Positions 7,447 through 14,520 of a stretch of DNA of 18,314 bases are shown here, in pieces (the stretch's first letter is position 1; each line of letters starts with the position of its first letter). Source of the stretch: Bacillota bacterium (GTDB lineage Bacteria > Bacillota > Desulfitobacteriia > Desulfitobacteriales > Desulfitobacteriaceae). The notes beneath the pieces are model-generated. The model had not been told where the DNA came from. It made no database searches and saw nothing but the letters and a program-made list of their open reading frames with translations. The stretch is taken from the NCBI GenBank assembly GCA_021849995.1, contig JAJZSC010000007.1:1-18314 (forward strand). The letters run 5' to 3'. Both the position numbers and the translations under genes were made by a program.

Positions 7447-7911
7447 TTGCTTATCGAGTTGATGCTTGAAAATAATGAAGAGATCGTACTCGATAGCACC
7501 AACAACGTGTTTGTTGGGCCAGATAAATATTTCAAAATTGTTATTGATGATTTTGACGGTAAGACAGTAAAAGCTTGGCACGTTGAGGATTCTAAAGGTA
7601 ATAAAACCATGAACCTGGCAGACAGGGCTCAAGGTAAGCACATTGATGTCATGATCAATGGCAAGTGCCGTACTGTATCTCATTTTGCTGACAGATATCA
7701 AAACGACATATTCAAATATCAACAAGATACAATTGCTAAACTATCTACTCAGGGAAGTGCAAAAACTTCAGCACCTACTCCTGCAACTGAAGCTGCAAAA
7801 CCTGCTGCTAGCAACGGTGTTCCTGTGGCAGTACCAGTAGTGATAGCTATTATTGCGATTGGAATTATAGCTTTCCAGGCCAGCAAGAACAATAAAAACA
7901 AAAGTGTTTAA
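7447..7911 (+). CDS. C-terminal part of the surface protein, with membrane anchor
   Basis: This is in the same frame as the gene before it, separated only by the TGA at 7432-7434. Possible starts (TTG 7447, ATG 7462) have no ribosome binding site, and there is no signal peptide, so independent expression looks unlikely. The visible parts are a beta-type domain similar to the one upstream (YFKIVIDDF, HVEDSKGNK), a segment GKHIDVMINGKCRTVSHF with one Cys, an Ala/Pro/Thr-rich linker, a hydrophobic helix (about 18 residues of Val/Ile/Ala/Gly) and a short Lys/Asn-rich tail. That is a classic tail anchor with the basic end inside the cell. There is no LPxTG, so it is not a sortase substrate. Read with the upstream part it makes one protein of about 540 residues. 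It could be a true separate gene, a broken gene, or a readthrough product. Confidence 0.6.
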   Translation: MLIELMLENNEEIVLDSTNNVFVGPDKYFKIVIDDFDGKTVKAWHVEDSKGNKTMNLADRAQGKHIDVMINGKCRTVSHFADRYQNDIFKYQQDTIAKLSTQGSAKTSAPTPATEAAKPAASNGVPVAVPVVIAIIAIGIIAFQASKNNKNKSV

Positions 7912-7937
7912 ATAATCTTTCCCTCCAATTTAATATA

Positions 7938-7972
7938 GTGGAAATCGTTCTTGTCTTAAGAACGATTTCCAC
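7938..7972 (+). terminator. 15-bp perfect stem-loop between surface protein and lipoprotein genes
   Basis: GTGGAAATCGTTCTT (7938-7952) pairs without mismatch with AAGAACGATTTCCAC (7958-7972) around a 5-base loop. The following tract (GACTTTAATAT) is only mildly T-rich, so termination would be partial. It may act as an attenuator or mRNA-stabilising hairpin that makes the first gene more abundant than the enzyme genes. No other promoter of quality was seen between it and the next start. Confidence 0.6.
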
Positions 7973-8008
7973 GACTTTAATATGATCTTACAAGGAGGAA
8001 TAAAAAGC

Positions 8009-8356
8009 ATGAAAAAGATTTTTACAAAAGGGTTCGTAATAATACTTACACTTAGTTTAGCTTTGATTATGATTGGTTGCAGTAAGGATACCAGCGCTCC
8101 CAAAGAACCAGCGAAAAGCAATCAAACTGAAAAGGCCCCTGCAGATTCACAAAAAGCTGATTCCCAGAAAGCTCCTGTTCAGGATAACATGAGTAAAACA
8201 TCACCAGATACCACAAAACAACCCACAACTGACAATAAAGATACTTCCAAAACAGCTACACCTGCTAGTGGGACTGAATCAAAAGCCCCAGGAACAACAA
8301 CTAATAAAACTCCCGGGAAAGGTCCGGTTGTAGAAGAGGAAAGCTGTGATTGCTAA
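8009..8356 (+). CDS. Small Lys/Ala/Thr-rich lipoprotein with C-terminal Cys-Asp-Cys
   Basis: No recognised family. The start ATG 8009 follows AAGGAGG (7992-7998); an upstream in-frame ATG at 7982 lies before that site and is rejected. The 115-residue product has a short basic N-terminus, a hydrophobic core and a lipobox-like MIGC with Cys24 as the lipidation site. The mature chain is a low-complexity, probably disordered spacer rich in Lys, Ala, Thr, Ser, Pro, Asp and Gln, including the repeat ADSQK-ADSQK. It ends in EEESCDC, two Cys at the very end after an acidic patch, which could bind a metal or form a disulfide. Its end overlaps the start of the torD-like gene by 11 bases, so it is almost surely part of the respiratory operon. 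A tethered metal- or partner-binding role is speculation. Confidence 0.8.
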   Translation: MKKIFTKGFVIILTLSLALIMIGCSKDTSAPKEPAKSNQTEKAPADSQKADSQKAPVQDNMSKTSPDTTKQPTTDNKDTSKTATPASGTESKAPGTTTNKTPGKGPVVEEESCDC

Positions 8357-9041
8357 TTCGGATGAAGTAATATCTTATACCCAAAAGCGTTTAACAATCT
8401 ATAAGTTTTTGGCTTATGTTATCAATACTCTTCCTGACCAAGAATTTACGAAAGAAATCGCTTCACTTAAGTTTGACTGGGTATCAGAAACTGATTATCA
8501 AGATGCATTAGATTCAGGGGCTTTCTGGTTACGCCAATTCATAAATGAAAACAGTCAACGCGATATAGAAAATTTAAGTACAACTTTAGCGGTGGAGTGG
8601 ACACTTTTATTTAGGGGAATAAAGCCTGGCTATGGTCCGCCCCCCGCTCGAGCTTCTGCTTATCGGCTTTATGATGTTTCTTTTCTAACAGAATTTTATC
8701 ATAAGATGGGGCTTGAGTTAGCTAGAAGCCGGTTTGATCCAGACTATTTAGGCTGTCAGTTAGCCTTCCTATATGAATTAGTTCAAAAAGAACTTGATCA
8801 CTGGAAGAATAACAACTACCAGATTGTTGAGGATTTGTTAGTAAAGGAAAAATATTTTATTTCGACCCATTTGAATTGGGTATCAGATTTTCTTAATGAT
8901 GCTGAGAAATTCATGTCAACATCTTTTTATAAAGGAGTACTGCTTCTTTTGGAGGAGTTTATAGCAGAAGATGTTCAATGGCTCGAATATGTATTAACTC
9001 TAATTCCTAATCCCTTATCAGACATAGCACAACATTCATAA
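8346..9041 (+). CDS. TorD/DmsD-family cytoplasmic chaperone for a Mo enzyme
   Basis: Chaperones of this family bind the Tat signal and assist cofactor insertion of DMSO-reductase-type enzymes before export. The start is GTG 8346, with AGAGGAAAG just upstream and inside the lipoprotein gene; translational coupling is likely. The all-helical 231-residue protein has the family region EWTLLFRGIKPGYGPP (about residues 85-100), an aromatic-rich segment following it (FLTEFYHKMGLEL) and FDPDYLGCQLAFLYELVQKE (about 131-150), which corresponds to the conserved PDHxxxELxFL motif with the central His replaced by Tyr. No signal peptide or membrane segment. The next gene encodes a Tat-exported Mo enzyme, its presumed client. 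Confidence 0.85.
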   Translation: MIANSDEVISYTQKRLTIYKFLAYVINTLPDQEFTKEIASLKFDWVSETDYQDALDSGAFWLRQFINENSQRDIENLSTTLAVEWTLLFRGIKPGYGPPPARASAYRLYDVSFLTEFYHKMGLELARSRFDPDYLGCQLAFLYELVQKELDHWKNNNYQIVEDLLVKEKYFISTHLNWVSDFLNDAEKFMSTSFYKGVLLLLEEFIAEDVQWLEYVLTLIPNPLSDIAQHS

Positions 9042-9120
9042 AAATGCCCGGCTCTGCTATAGAATACTGCCTTACTACGCATGGATAGTCGCACTCAAGA
9101 TAAGTCCAGGGGGGAAAAGA

Positions 9121-11802
9121 ATGAATTTAAACCGAAGGCAATTTATAGGACTATCGACAGCAGTTAGTGCTCTTGCCTTTGCAGGTGTATCCGGAACTAA
9201 ACTATTTGAAGCGTATGCAGGTACAGAACAAGATGATGCCTGGATTCCTACTCATTGTAAAGCCTGTGCCGCAGATAACAGGTGTCACCTGCTTGTCCAT
9301 CGGGTAAACGGAGTTGCTGTTAAAATAGAAGGTAATTCTGATTCACCAACAAATCAAGGGCGCAATTGTGCTAAATCTGCTGCAGCACTTTTAACTCTTT
9401 ATAACCCTTATCGAGTAAAATTTCCAGTCAAGCGAACTAATCCTCAAAAAGGGAGAGGGATTGATCCTAAGTGGGTTGAAATCACCTGGGACGAGGCTTT
9501 AAATACTATAGCAGCTAAACTAAAGAAGGTTCGTGGAGAAGATCCAAGAAAATTTGTTTTTATGACTGGTCATGCTGCTAGCCTTAATATTGATACTGAT
9601 CGAGAATTTGCTGAGGTCTTTGGAACCCCAAATGTCATTGTAGGAGCTACTTCTATGGCCTGTGGCGGCTCAGCCAGTCCCATCAACAAGATTGTCAACG
9701 GCGGTGGTCAAGCCCGGGCAGATATGCTTTATTGCAAGTATTTCCTTAACCTAGGGGCAAATTCTCAGCAAGGGGGTAAAGGAAACAGTGAAGAAGCTGA
9801 CGCCTTCGTTAATGCACGTTCTCGCGGTCTAAAAGTTGTAAATGTCACTCCAATCCTAAGTCCATCACTTGCAAAAACAGATGAATGGGTTCCAATTATT
9901 CCAGGAACAACTGGCTATTTCCTGTTGGCAATGATTAATGTCATAGTTAACGAATTAAAGGTTTATGACAAAGAATTTTTAATAAAACGCACTAATGCAG
10001 TTTATTTAGTTGGGGAAGATGGGTTATATCTTCGTACAAATGATAAACTAAAGGATCATGTCCGCGGATTAGAGCTTGGTAATCCATTAGTTTGGGATCG
10101 TTCCGATAATAGAGCTAAAGCATTTGATGACCCATCTCTTAATGAAGCTTCTTTAGAAGGTGCTTTTGAAATAGATGGAAAAAAATATAGAACTACCTTC
10201 GAGGTGTTAAAAGAACATGTGAAAGAATACACCCCTGAGAAAGGAAAGGAAATCACAGGAATCTCTCCGGAGACTGTTCGTCGGCTGGCAAAAGAATGGG
10301 TGGAAGAGGCCCTTATAGGGAAAACCATCACTATTGACGGTGTAATATATCCTTACCGGCCTGTTGCTATAATTGCCGAACAGGGGGCTAAATGTCATGT
10401 TGATAATTATATGGTTGTACATGCTGCGAAGATACTAGCAGAACTTGTTGGCGCTACAGACGTTCCTGGTTCAGCTAAGGCAGCAGGTTCTCCAACTATA
10501 AGTATAAATCCTGTAGACGGAGTTAATATTTCAGAAGAATTTATCTACAAACCCCTTAAGAAAAATCCCGAGAGAATTAGTCTTCAGGATCACTCCCCTA
10601 TACCAGGTTCTTCCTCAGGCCTTGCCTGGCTCACCATGCAAGATCCTAAGGCGTATGGTTTTGATTATACTCCTGAAGTATTAGGTATCTGGGGTGGCAA
10701 CCCTCAAGCTCTTTTGGGTGACTTTGAGCAAATAAATAAAATATTCAAGGACTTTCCCTTTACCTTTGCAATTTCATATGAATTTGACGAACCTACAGAA
10801 TTTGCCGACATAGTCCTGCCGGAAAGCAGTTGGCTCGAACGATATGGTCTCACATCCTTTGTACCGAAAACCTCCTTTACTGAAGTTTTTAAAACAAAAG
10901 GAAATTATGGTTGGGCTCTTCAGCAGCCTGTTCTGCCGAAGCCTTTATACAACACTAAAGAAGGAAATCAGATTATTCTGGAGTTAAGCGAAAAGCTTGG
11001 AATTCTAAACGGCAAGAATGGGTTGCTCGCAAGATTGAATGAAAGTGTTGGGGTAAGAGAGCCGTTTTTACTTGACCTTGAAAAGAAATATACTTGGGAA
11101 GAAATTATTGATCTTCTTTGCAAGTCTAAGACAGGGGGAGAAAAAGATCTTGACTGGTTTAAGAAAAATGGTTTAGTGACCTATGATGCTTTTACAATTC
11201 AAAAGTATTATGGATATACGAAGTATCCTAAGGCTAGGATCCCATTGTACTTAGAAGAATTTGCATCTCATCGAGTGCAGTTAAAAAAGGAATTAGAAGA
11301 AAAAGGAATTATCCGTAAACCTAATAATGAATTTGTTTTAAAACAGTTTACCCCTTTGCCTTTCTGGGAACCGCATCCAGAACACAAAGCTGCTAAGGAA
11401 TATGATCTTTACTGTATTAACTATAAAAATATGCAACATCACTTTGCTTGTAATGTAGGTAATGCTTGGTTGATGGAAATGACGAGTGAGCAGGATCCCT
11501 ATGCTCTTAATGTAATGATTAATAGAGTTACGGCATCCAAACGTGGTTTAAAAGACGGGGACAGAATCGAGATAACCTCGTTTATAGGTGGAAAAGTTCA
11601 AGGCAAGGTGAAAACAACTAACCTTATCCATACTGATGTCCTTGGTATTGCAGGAGCTTATGGCCCACATTCAGCGAACATGAATCCGGAGGTTAAGATA
11701 GGTACGGCTTTTGCTGATCTGCTGAAACTTTCGGAGGACTTGATCAATCCCCTTAAAATCAGTCTCGATAGAGATCTGAAGGTCAAAATCCGTAAGATTT
11801 AG
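9121..11802 (+). CDS. Tat-exported molybdopterin oxidoreductase, catalytic subunit (DMSO reductase superfamily, PsrA/PhsA/ArrA-like)
   Basis: Catalytic subunit of a three-part respiratory complex on the outer face of the membrane, holding Mo-bisPGD and one [4Fe-4S]. The ATG at 9121 follows a G-rich site (AGGGGGGAAAAG). The N-terminus LNRRQFIG plus a hydrophobic stretch is a Tat signal. The Fe-S ligands are probably C46, C49, C55 and C83; the C-x2-C-x5-C spacing is longer than the usual C-x2-C-x3-C. Further family regions are NPYRVKFPVKRTNP, WVEITWDEAL, a candidate Mo-ligand Cys181 in SMACGGSAS, LGIWGGNPQ, DIVLPESSWLERYG and a C-terminal molybdopterin dinucleotide-binding domain (about residues 760-880). 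At 893 residues it is in the range of the thiosulfate, polysulfide, tetrathionate and arsenate reductase clade. The Fe-S and NrfD subunits follow directly. The substrate cannot be named from sequence. Confidence 0.92.
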   Translation: MNLNRRQFIGLSTAVSALAFAGVSGTKLFEAYAGTEQDDAWIPTHCKACAADNRCHLLVHRVNGVAVKIEGNSDSPTNQGRNCAKSAAALLTLYNPYRVKFPVKRTNPQKGRGIDPKWVEITWDEALNTIAAKLKKVRGEDPRKFVFMTGHAASLNIDTDREFAEVFGTPNVIVGATSMACGGSASPINKIVNGGGQARADMLYCKYFLNLGANSQQGGKGNSEEADAFVNARSRGLKVVNVTPILSPSLAKTDEWVPIIPGTTGYFLLAMINVIVNELKVYDKEFLIKRTNAVYLVGEDGLYLRTNDKLKDHVRGLELGNPLVWDRSDNRAKAFDDPSLNEASLEGAFEIDGKKYRTTFEVLKEHVKEYTPEKGKEITGISPETVRRLAKEWVEEALIGKTITIDGVIYPYRPVAIIAEQGAKCHVDNYMVVHAAKILAELVGATDVPGSAKAAGSPTISINPVDGVNISEEFIYKPLKKNPERISLQDHSPIPGSSSGLAWLTMQDPKAYGFDYTPEVLGIWGGNPQALLGDFEQINKIFKDFPFTFAISYEFDEPTEFADIVLPESSWLERYGLTSFVPKTSFTEVFKTKGNYGWALQQPVLPKPLYNTKEGNQIILELSEKLGILNGKNGLLARLNESVGVREPFLLDLEKKYTWEEIIDLLCKSKTGGEKDLDWFKKNGLVTYDAFTIQKYYGYTKYPKARIPLYLEEFASHRVQLKKELEEKGIIRKPNNEFVLKQFTPLPFWEPHPEHKAAKEYDLYCINYKNMQHHFACNVGNAWLMEMTSEQDPYALNVMINRVTASKRGLKDGDRIEITSFIGGKVQGKVKTTNLIHTDVLGIAGAYGPHSANMNPEVKIGTAFADLLKLSEDLINPLKISLDRDLKVKIRKI

Positions 11803-11823
11803 GGATAGAGGAGGTAGAGAATT

Positions 11824-12456
11824 ATGGCACGCTACGGAATGATAATCGACCTTCGGCGCTGTGTGGGATGTTATGCCTGTGTAATGGCTTGCAAAGCAGA
11901 AAACTTGACCCCCAAAGGTGTTTCCTGGAATCGCCTTATAGTAGAAGAAAAAGGAGAGTACCCAAAGGCTAGAATGACTTTTACACCTGTTCTTTGTAAT
12001 CATTGCGAAAACCCACCTTGTAGGGATGTATGCCCTACAGGAGCTACCTATAAGCGTTCGGACGGAATTGTAGCCGTTAATCAGTCAAAGTGCATAGGAT
12101 GTAAATACTGCATGGTTGCTTGTCCATATCAGGCTCGCAGCATTCACGAAAAATCAGAAGGGTATTTTTCTAAGTATGGACTTACTCCTTTAGAACAACA
12201 TGGCTATAAAAAACACAAAAAGGGTGCACCATCAAAGTGCGTCTTCTGTTATGAGCGGGTAGAGCAAAGTAAAGAGCCTGCATGTGTCGCAGCATGTCCT
12301 ACCAGAGCCCGGATCTTCGGTGATGTAACTAATCCGAACAGTGAAATCTCTCACCTATTAGAAAAGAATAAAACTTTCAGGTTCATAGAAGAATTAGGTA
12401 CTAAACCTGCTGTATCATACATTCTGGATCAAGCACCAAAAACAGAGAGGGGGTAG
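11824..12456 (+). CDS. Four-cluster ferredoxin-type electron-transfer subunit (PsrB/PhsB/DmsB-like)
   Basis: Carries electrons between the membrane subunit and the Mo subunit. The start ATG 11824 has GAGGAGG ten bases upstream, 21 bases after the catalytic gene. All sixteen Cys of four [4Fe-4S] clusters are visible: C13, C16, C19, C23; C58, C61, C66, C70; C90, C93, C96, C100; and C139, C142, C154, C158. There is no signal peptide, as expected for a subunit exported in complex with its Tat-signal-bearing partner. Length (210 residues) and motif order (RRCVGCYAC, NHCENPPC, IGCKYCMVACP, CVFCYERV) fit the PsrB/PhsB/NrfC family. The six-base gap to the next gene indicates tight coupling. Confidence 0.95.
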   Translation: MARYGMIIDLRRCVGCYACVMACKAENLTPKGVSWNRLIVEEKGEYPKARMTFTPVLCNHCENPPCRDVCPTGATYKRSDGIVAVNQSKCIGCKYCMVACPYQARSIHEKSEGYFSKYGLTPLEQHGYKKHKKGAPSKCVFCYERVEQSKEPACVAACPTRARIFGDVTNPNSEISHLLEKNKTFRFIEELGTKPAVSYILDQAPKTERG

Positions 12457-12462
12457 AAATTA

Positions 12463-13320
12463 ATGACAGTTCAAAATATTTGGCACGGACTAGTTATTTG
12501 GTATTTATTCCTGGCGGGAACTGGAGCAGGGGTATACTTGCTTGCTGTCGGGAATAAAATGTTCCGCAAACAAGATGCTTTAGTAAAAATGGGTTATATA
12601 TGGGGTCCAATTCTTGTCGCTCTTGGGACAATTTTACTTTTGCTAGATCTAGGCCGTCCATTTTGGGCTTTTTTAGCAGTTCTACGACCTCATGCTTCTA
12701 TGATTTCTGTTGGGACACTTATTCTTACATTTTTTATGCTTAATGGGTTTTTCCAAATCTATTCACTGCTCTTTAAAAAGAAGGAACCTCCACATGCACT
12801 GGATATAATAGGTTTTATCCTCGCAATTGGTACTGCTACATATACTGGTCTTTTATTAGGAGTAGTAGAAGCCATTCCATTTTGGAACAAGCCTATCTTG
12901 CTTCCAATCTTATTTTTAGTATCAGCCCTTTCATCCGGAATAGGTTTTTTACTGCTTGTTTCGATACTTAACAAAAACTCTAAAGAAGAAACAAAATCAA
13001 ATCTCCACCGTATGATGAAGTTTGATATTTGGCTGATACTTATCGAGCTGGCTTTGCTTATCCTGCTCCTATGGCTTTCGGCCAGAGGCAATCCGGCGGC
13101 AGCAGCCAGTGTTCAGATTCTCACTAGTGGATTTTTTGCTCTGCCATTCTGGGGGTTACTAATTGTTACTGGCTTACTCCTACCTTTAGTCCTAGAAACT
13201 TTAGTTCGAAGCCATAAGCAGAGCATTCTTGCACTTTGCAGCATAGCATTGCTAATCGGTGGAGTAACTTTAAGATATTCTATAGTTGTAGCAGGCGTCT
13301 GGCTTCCAATGAGTAAATAA
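12463..13320 (+). CDS. NrfD/PsrC-family membrane anchor and quinone-interacting subunit
   Basis: Integral membrane subunit that exchanges electrons with menaquinone. The ATG at 12463 follows GAGGGGG. The 285 residues contain eight hydrophobic segments, at about 6-28, 43-64, 78-103, 112-135, 146-169, 187-207, 223-247 and 254-278, matching the eight-helix PsrC fold. The N-terminal block WHGLVIWYLFLAGTGAG and the LDLGRPFWAF segment after helix 2 are family signatures. There is no haem-binding His pattern typical of cytochrome b-type anchors. It is the last gene of the respiratory operon, and a terminator follows. Whether the complex reduces an external acceptor or oxidises a donor is not shown by the sequence; the former is more usual for this arrangement. 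Confidence 0.93.
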   Translation: MTVQNIWHGLVIWYLFLAGTGAGVYLLAVGNKMFRKQDALVKMGYIWGPILVALGTILLLLDLGRPFWAFLAVLRPHASMISVGTLILTFFMLNGFFQIYSLLFKKKEPPHALDIIGFILAIGTATYTGLLLGVVEAIPFWNKPILLPILFLVSALSSGIGFLLLVSILNKNSKEETKSNLHRMMKFDIWLILIELALLILLLWLSARGNPAAAASVQILTSGFFALPFWGLLIVTGLLLPLVLETLVRSHKQSILALCSIALLIGGVTLRYSIVVAGVWLPMSK

Positions 13321-13336
13321 TAGAATTAATGTTTCG

Positions 13337-13370
13337 GCCAATCGCTGTTGAAGTGATTGGCTTAATTTAG
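13337..13370 (+). terminator. Terminator of the respiratory operon
   Basis: GCCAATCGCT (13337-13346) pairs over ten bases, with one G-T, with AGTGATTGGC (13352-13361) around a 5-base loop, and is followed by the moderately T-rich TTAATTTAG. It lies 17 bases after the NrfD-type stop and separates the enzyme operon from the sensor operon. Confidence 0.7.
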
Positions 13371-13485
13371 TTATTGTCAAATTTCGCCTTGATTGTTTTA
13401 ATTTTCACATGATAAACTAAGCTAAAGGGATAAATAGTAACATAAATATTAATTAGGAATCTAATAAAAAAGAGGGTAGTAATAT

Positions 13486-14484
13486 ATGAGACGGGCAATA
13501 CTTGCCGTGGCTATGTGTGTTTTACTCTTGGCAGCGTTTTATACCTTCGGTGTTCCGATAGATAATTCTCGCCTCGTAAAGATCGGTATATTATCCCTAA
13601 ACGATGTCCGTCTGGAAAAATTAAACGGCCTGAAAGATCATTTAAAAATGTTTGACTACGAAGAAGGAAAAAGTATTACTTACATGGTTTTGAATGCAAA
13701 TAGTGACATTTCAAAATTACCTTCTTTGGCTGAACAGTTAGTAATAAATACACCAGATGTTTTAGTTGCTGCGGGAGCAGGGGAAGCACGTGCTTTGGTC
13801 CAGGCCACATCAGGCTTAGAAAATCCACCGGCTATCATTTTTATGGGTACAGTATCTCCTAAAAAACTTGGCCTGATTGAGAATGAAGCTCATCCGACTG
13901 CAAATGTCACCGGGCTTGATAACTATCATCTCGATCTAAATCCCAAAAGACTTGAAATTATTCACCGTATGCTGCCGCATGTAAAAACGGTAGCACTTTT
14001 GGGTGACCAAAGAATGTCTTCTTTTGAGACTGCCCATGAAACTCTAGCTAATGTTGCCAGGGAACTAAATATTAAAGTAAACACCTATACAGTATCAAAT
14101 TCTGAAGAAATATCTCAAGTTTTTAAAGAATTAATTTTAGTCAAAACAGATGCTATCATGCTCCTTTCCGGTTTCTTTTTAGAGACTAGTACAGAAGAAA
14201 TTGTAGAATTAGCAACTGATAAAGGCATACCTGTTTTTGGAGTTTATCCTAGCGATGCAGAAAAAGGATGTTTGGCTTCTTATGGAACTTCTTATTATAG
14301 TCAAGGAGCACAATCAGCAGAGATGGTTCACAAAGTCTTGATGGGATATTCCCCTAAGAATATTCCGGTTGAAACTCCTGACAAACTTACTTTTGTTGTA
14401 AATTTACAGACTGCCAAAAGATTAGACATTCATCTAACACCAAATATATTATGTTTGGCAGACCAGGTAATACAACCAAAATAG
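13486..14484 (+). CDS. Periplasmic substrate-binding protein, ABC_sub_bind (PF04392-like), probable sensory accessory
   Basis: The family binds small ligands outside the membrane. The ATG at 13486 follows AGAGGGTAG. The N-terminal hydrophobic stretch (about residues 4-20) is a signal peptide or uncleaved anchor without a clear lipobox. The two-lobed body is recognised by KIGILSLNDVR, YEEGKSITY, LPSLAEQLV, PDVLVAAGAGEARAL, ANVTGLDN, KTVALLGD, DAIMLLSGF, GIPVFGVYPSDAEKGCLASYG and the C-terminal GYSPKNIPVETPD. Length (332) is typical. No permease or ATPase gene follows; instead the next genes are a histidine kinase (36 bases on) and its regulator, so it probably presents a ligand to the kinase rather than to a transporter. 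The preceding 165-base gap shows only the terminator and no convincing promoter (TTGATT at 13389 with GATAAA at 13411 is possible). Confidence 0.88.
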   Translation: MRRAILAVAMCVLLLAAFYTFGVPIDNSRLVKIGILSLNDVRLEKLNGLKDHLKMFDYEEGKSITYMVLNANSDISKLPSLAEQLVINTPDVLVAAGAGEARALVQATSGLENPPAIIFMGTVSPKKLGLIENEAHPTANVTGLDNYHLDLNPKRLEIIHRMLPHVKTVALLGDQRMSSFETAHETLANVARELNIKVNTYTVSNSEEISQVFKELILVKTDAIMLLSGFFLETSTEEIVELATDKGIPVFGVYPSDAEKGCLASYGTSYYSQGAQSAEMVHKVLMGYSPKNIPVETPDKLTFVVNLQTAKRLDIHLTPNILCLADQVIQPK

Positions 14485-14520
14485 CACTTAATAAAAGAAA
14501 ATTATAAAGGGAGGAGTAAA

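Noticed and set aside
7575..7590. TTGGCACG, a match to the -24 half of a sigma-54 promoter
   Set aside because: No GC at the required -12 position (AT instead), and it lies inside coding sequence.
7204..7725. Minus-strand open frame of 173 codons across the surface protein gene
   Set aside because: It is antisense to the coding frame, has no ribosome binding site or recognisable motif, and its length reflects base composition.
7982..8008. ATG at 7982 as the lipoprotein start
   Set aside because: It lies before the AAGGAGG site and would put extra residues ahead of a normal lipoprotein signal; 8009 fits better.
12479..12495. TTGGCACG at the start of the NrfD-type gene
   Set aside because: The -12 position reads TT rather than GC, and the site is just inside a tightly coupled operon.
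9121..13320. Naming the enzyme arsenate, thiosulfate, polysulfide or tetrathionate reductase
   Set aside because: Motifs show only the broad family; the Fe-S spacing differs from the usual pattern, and no substrate-specific neighbour (for example ars genes) is present.
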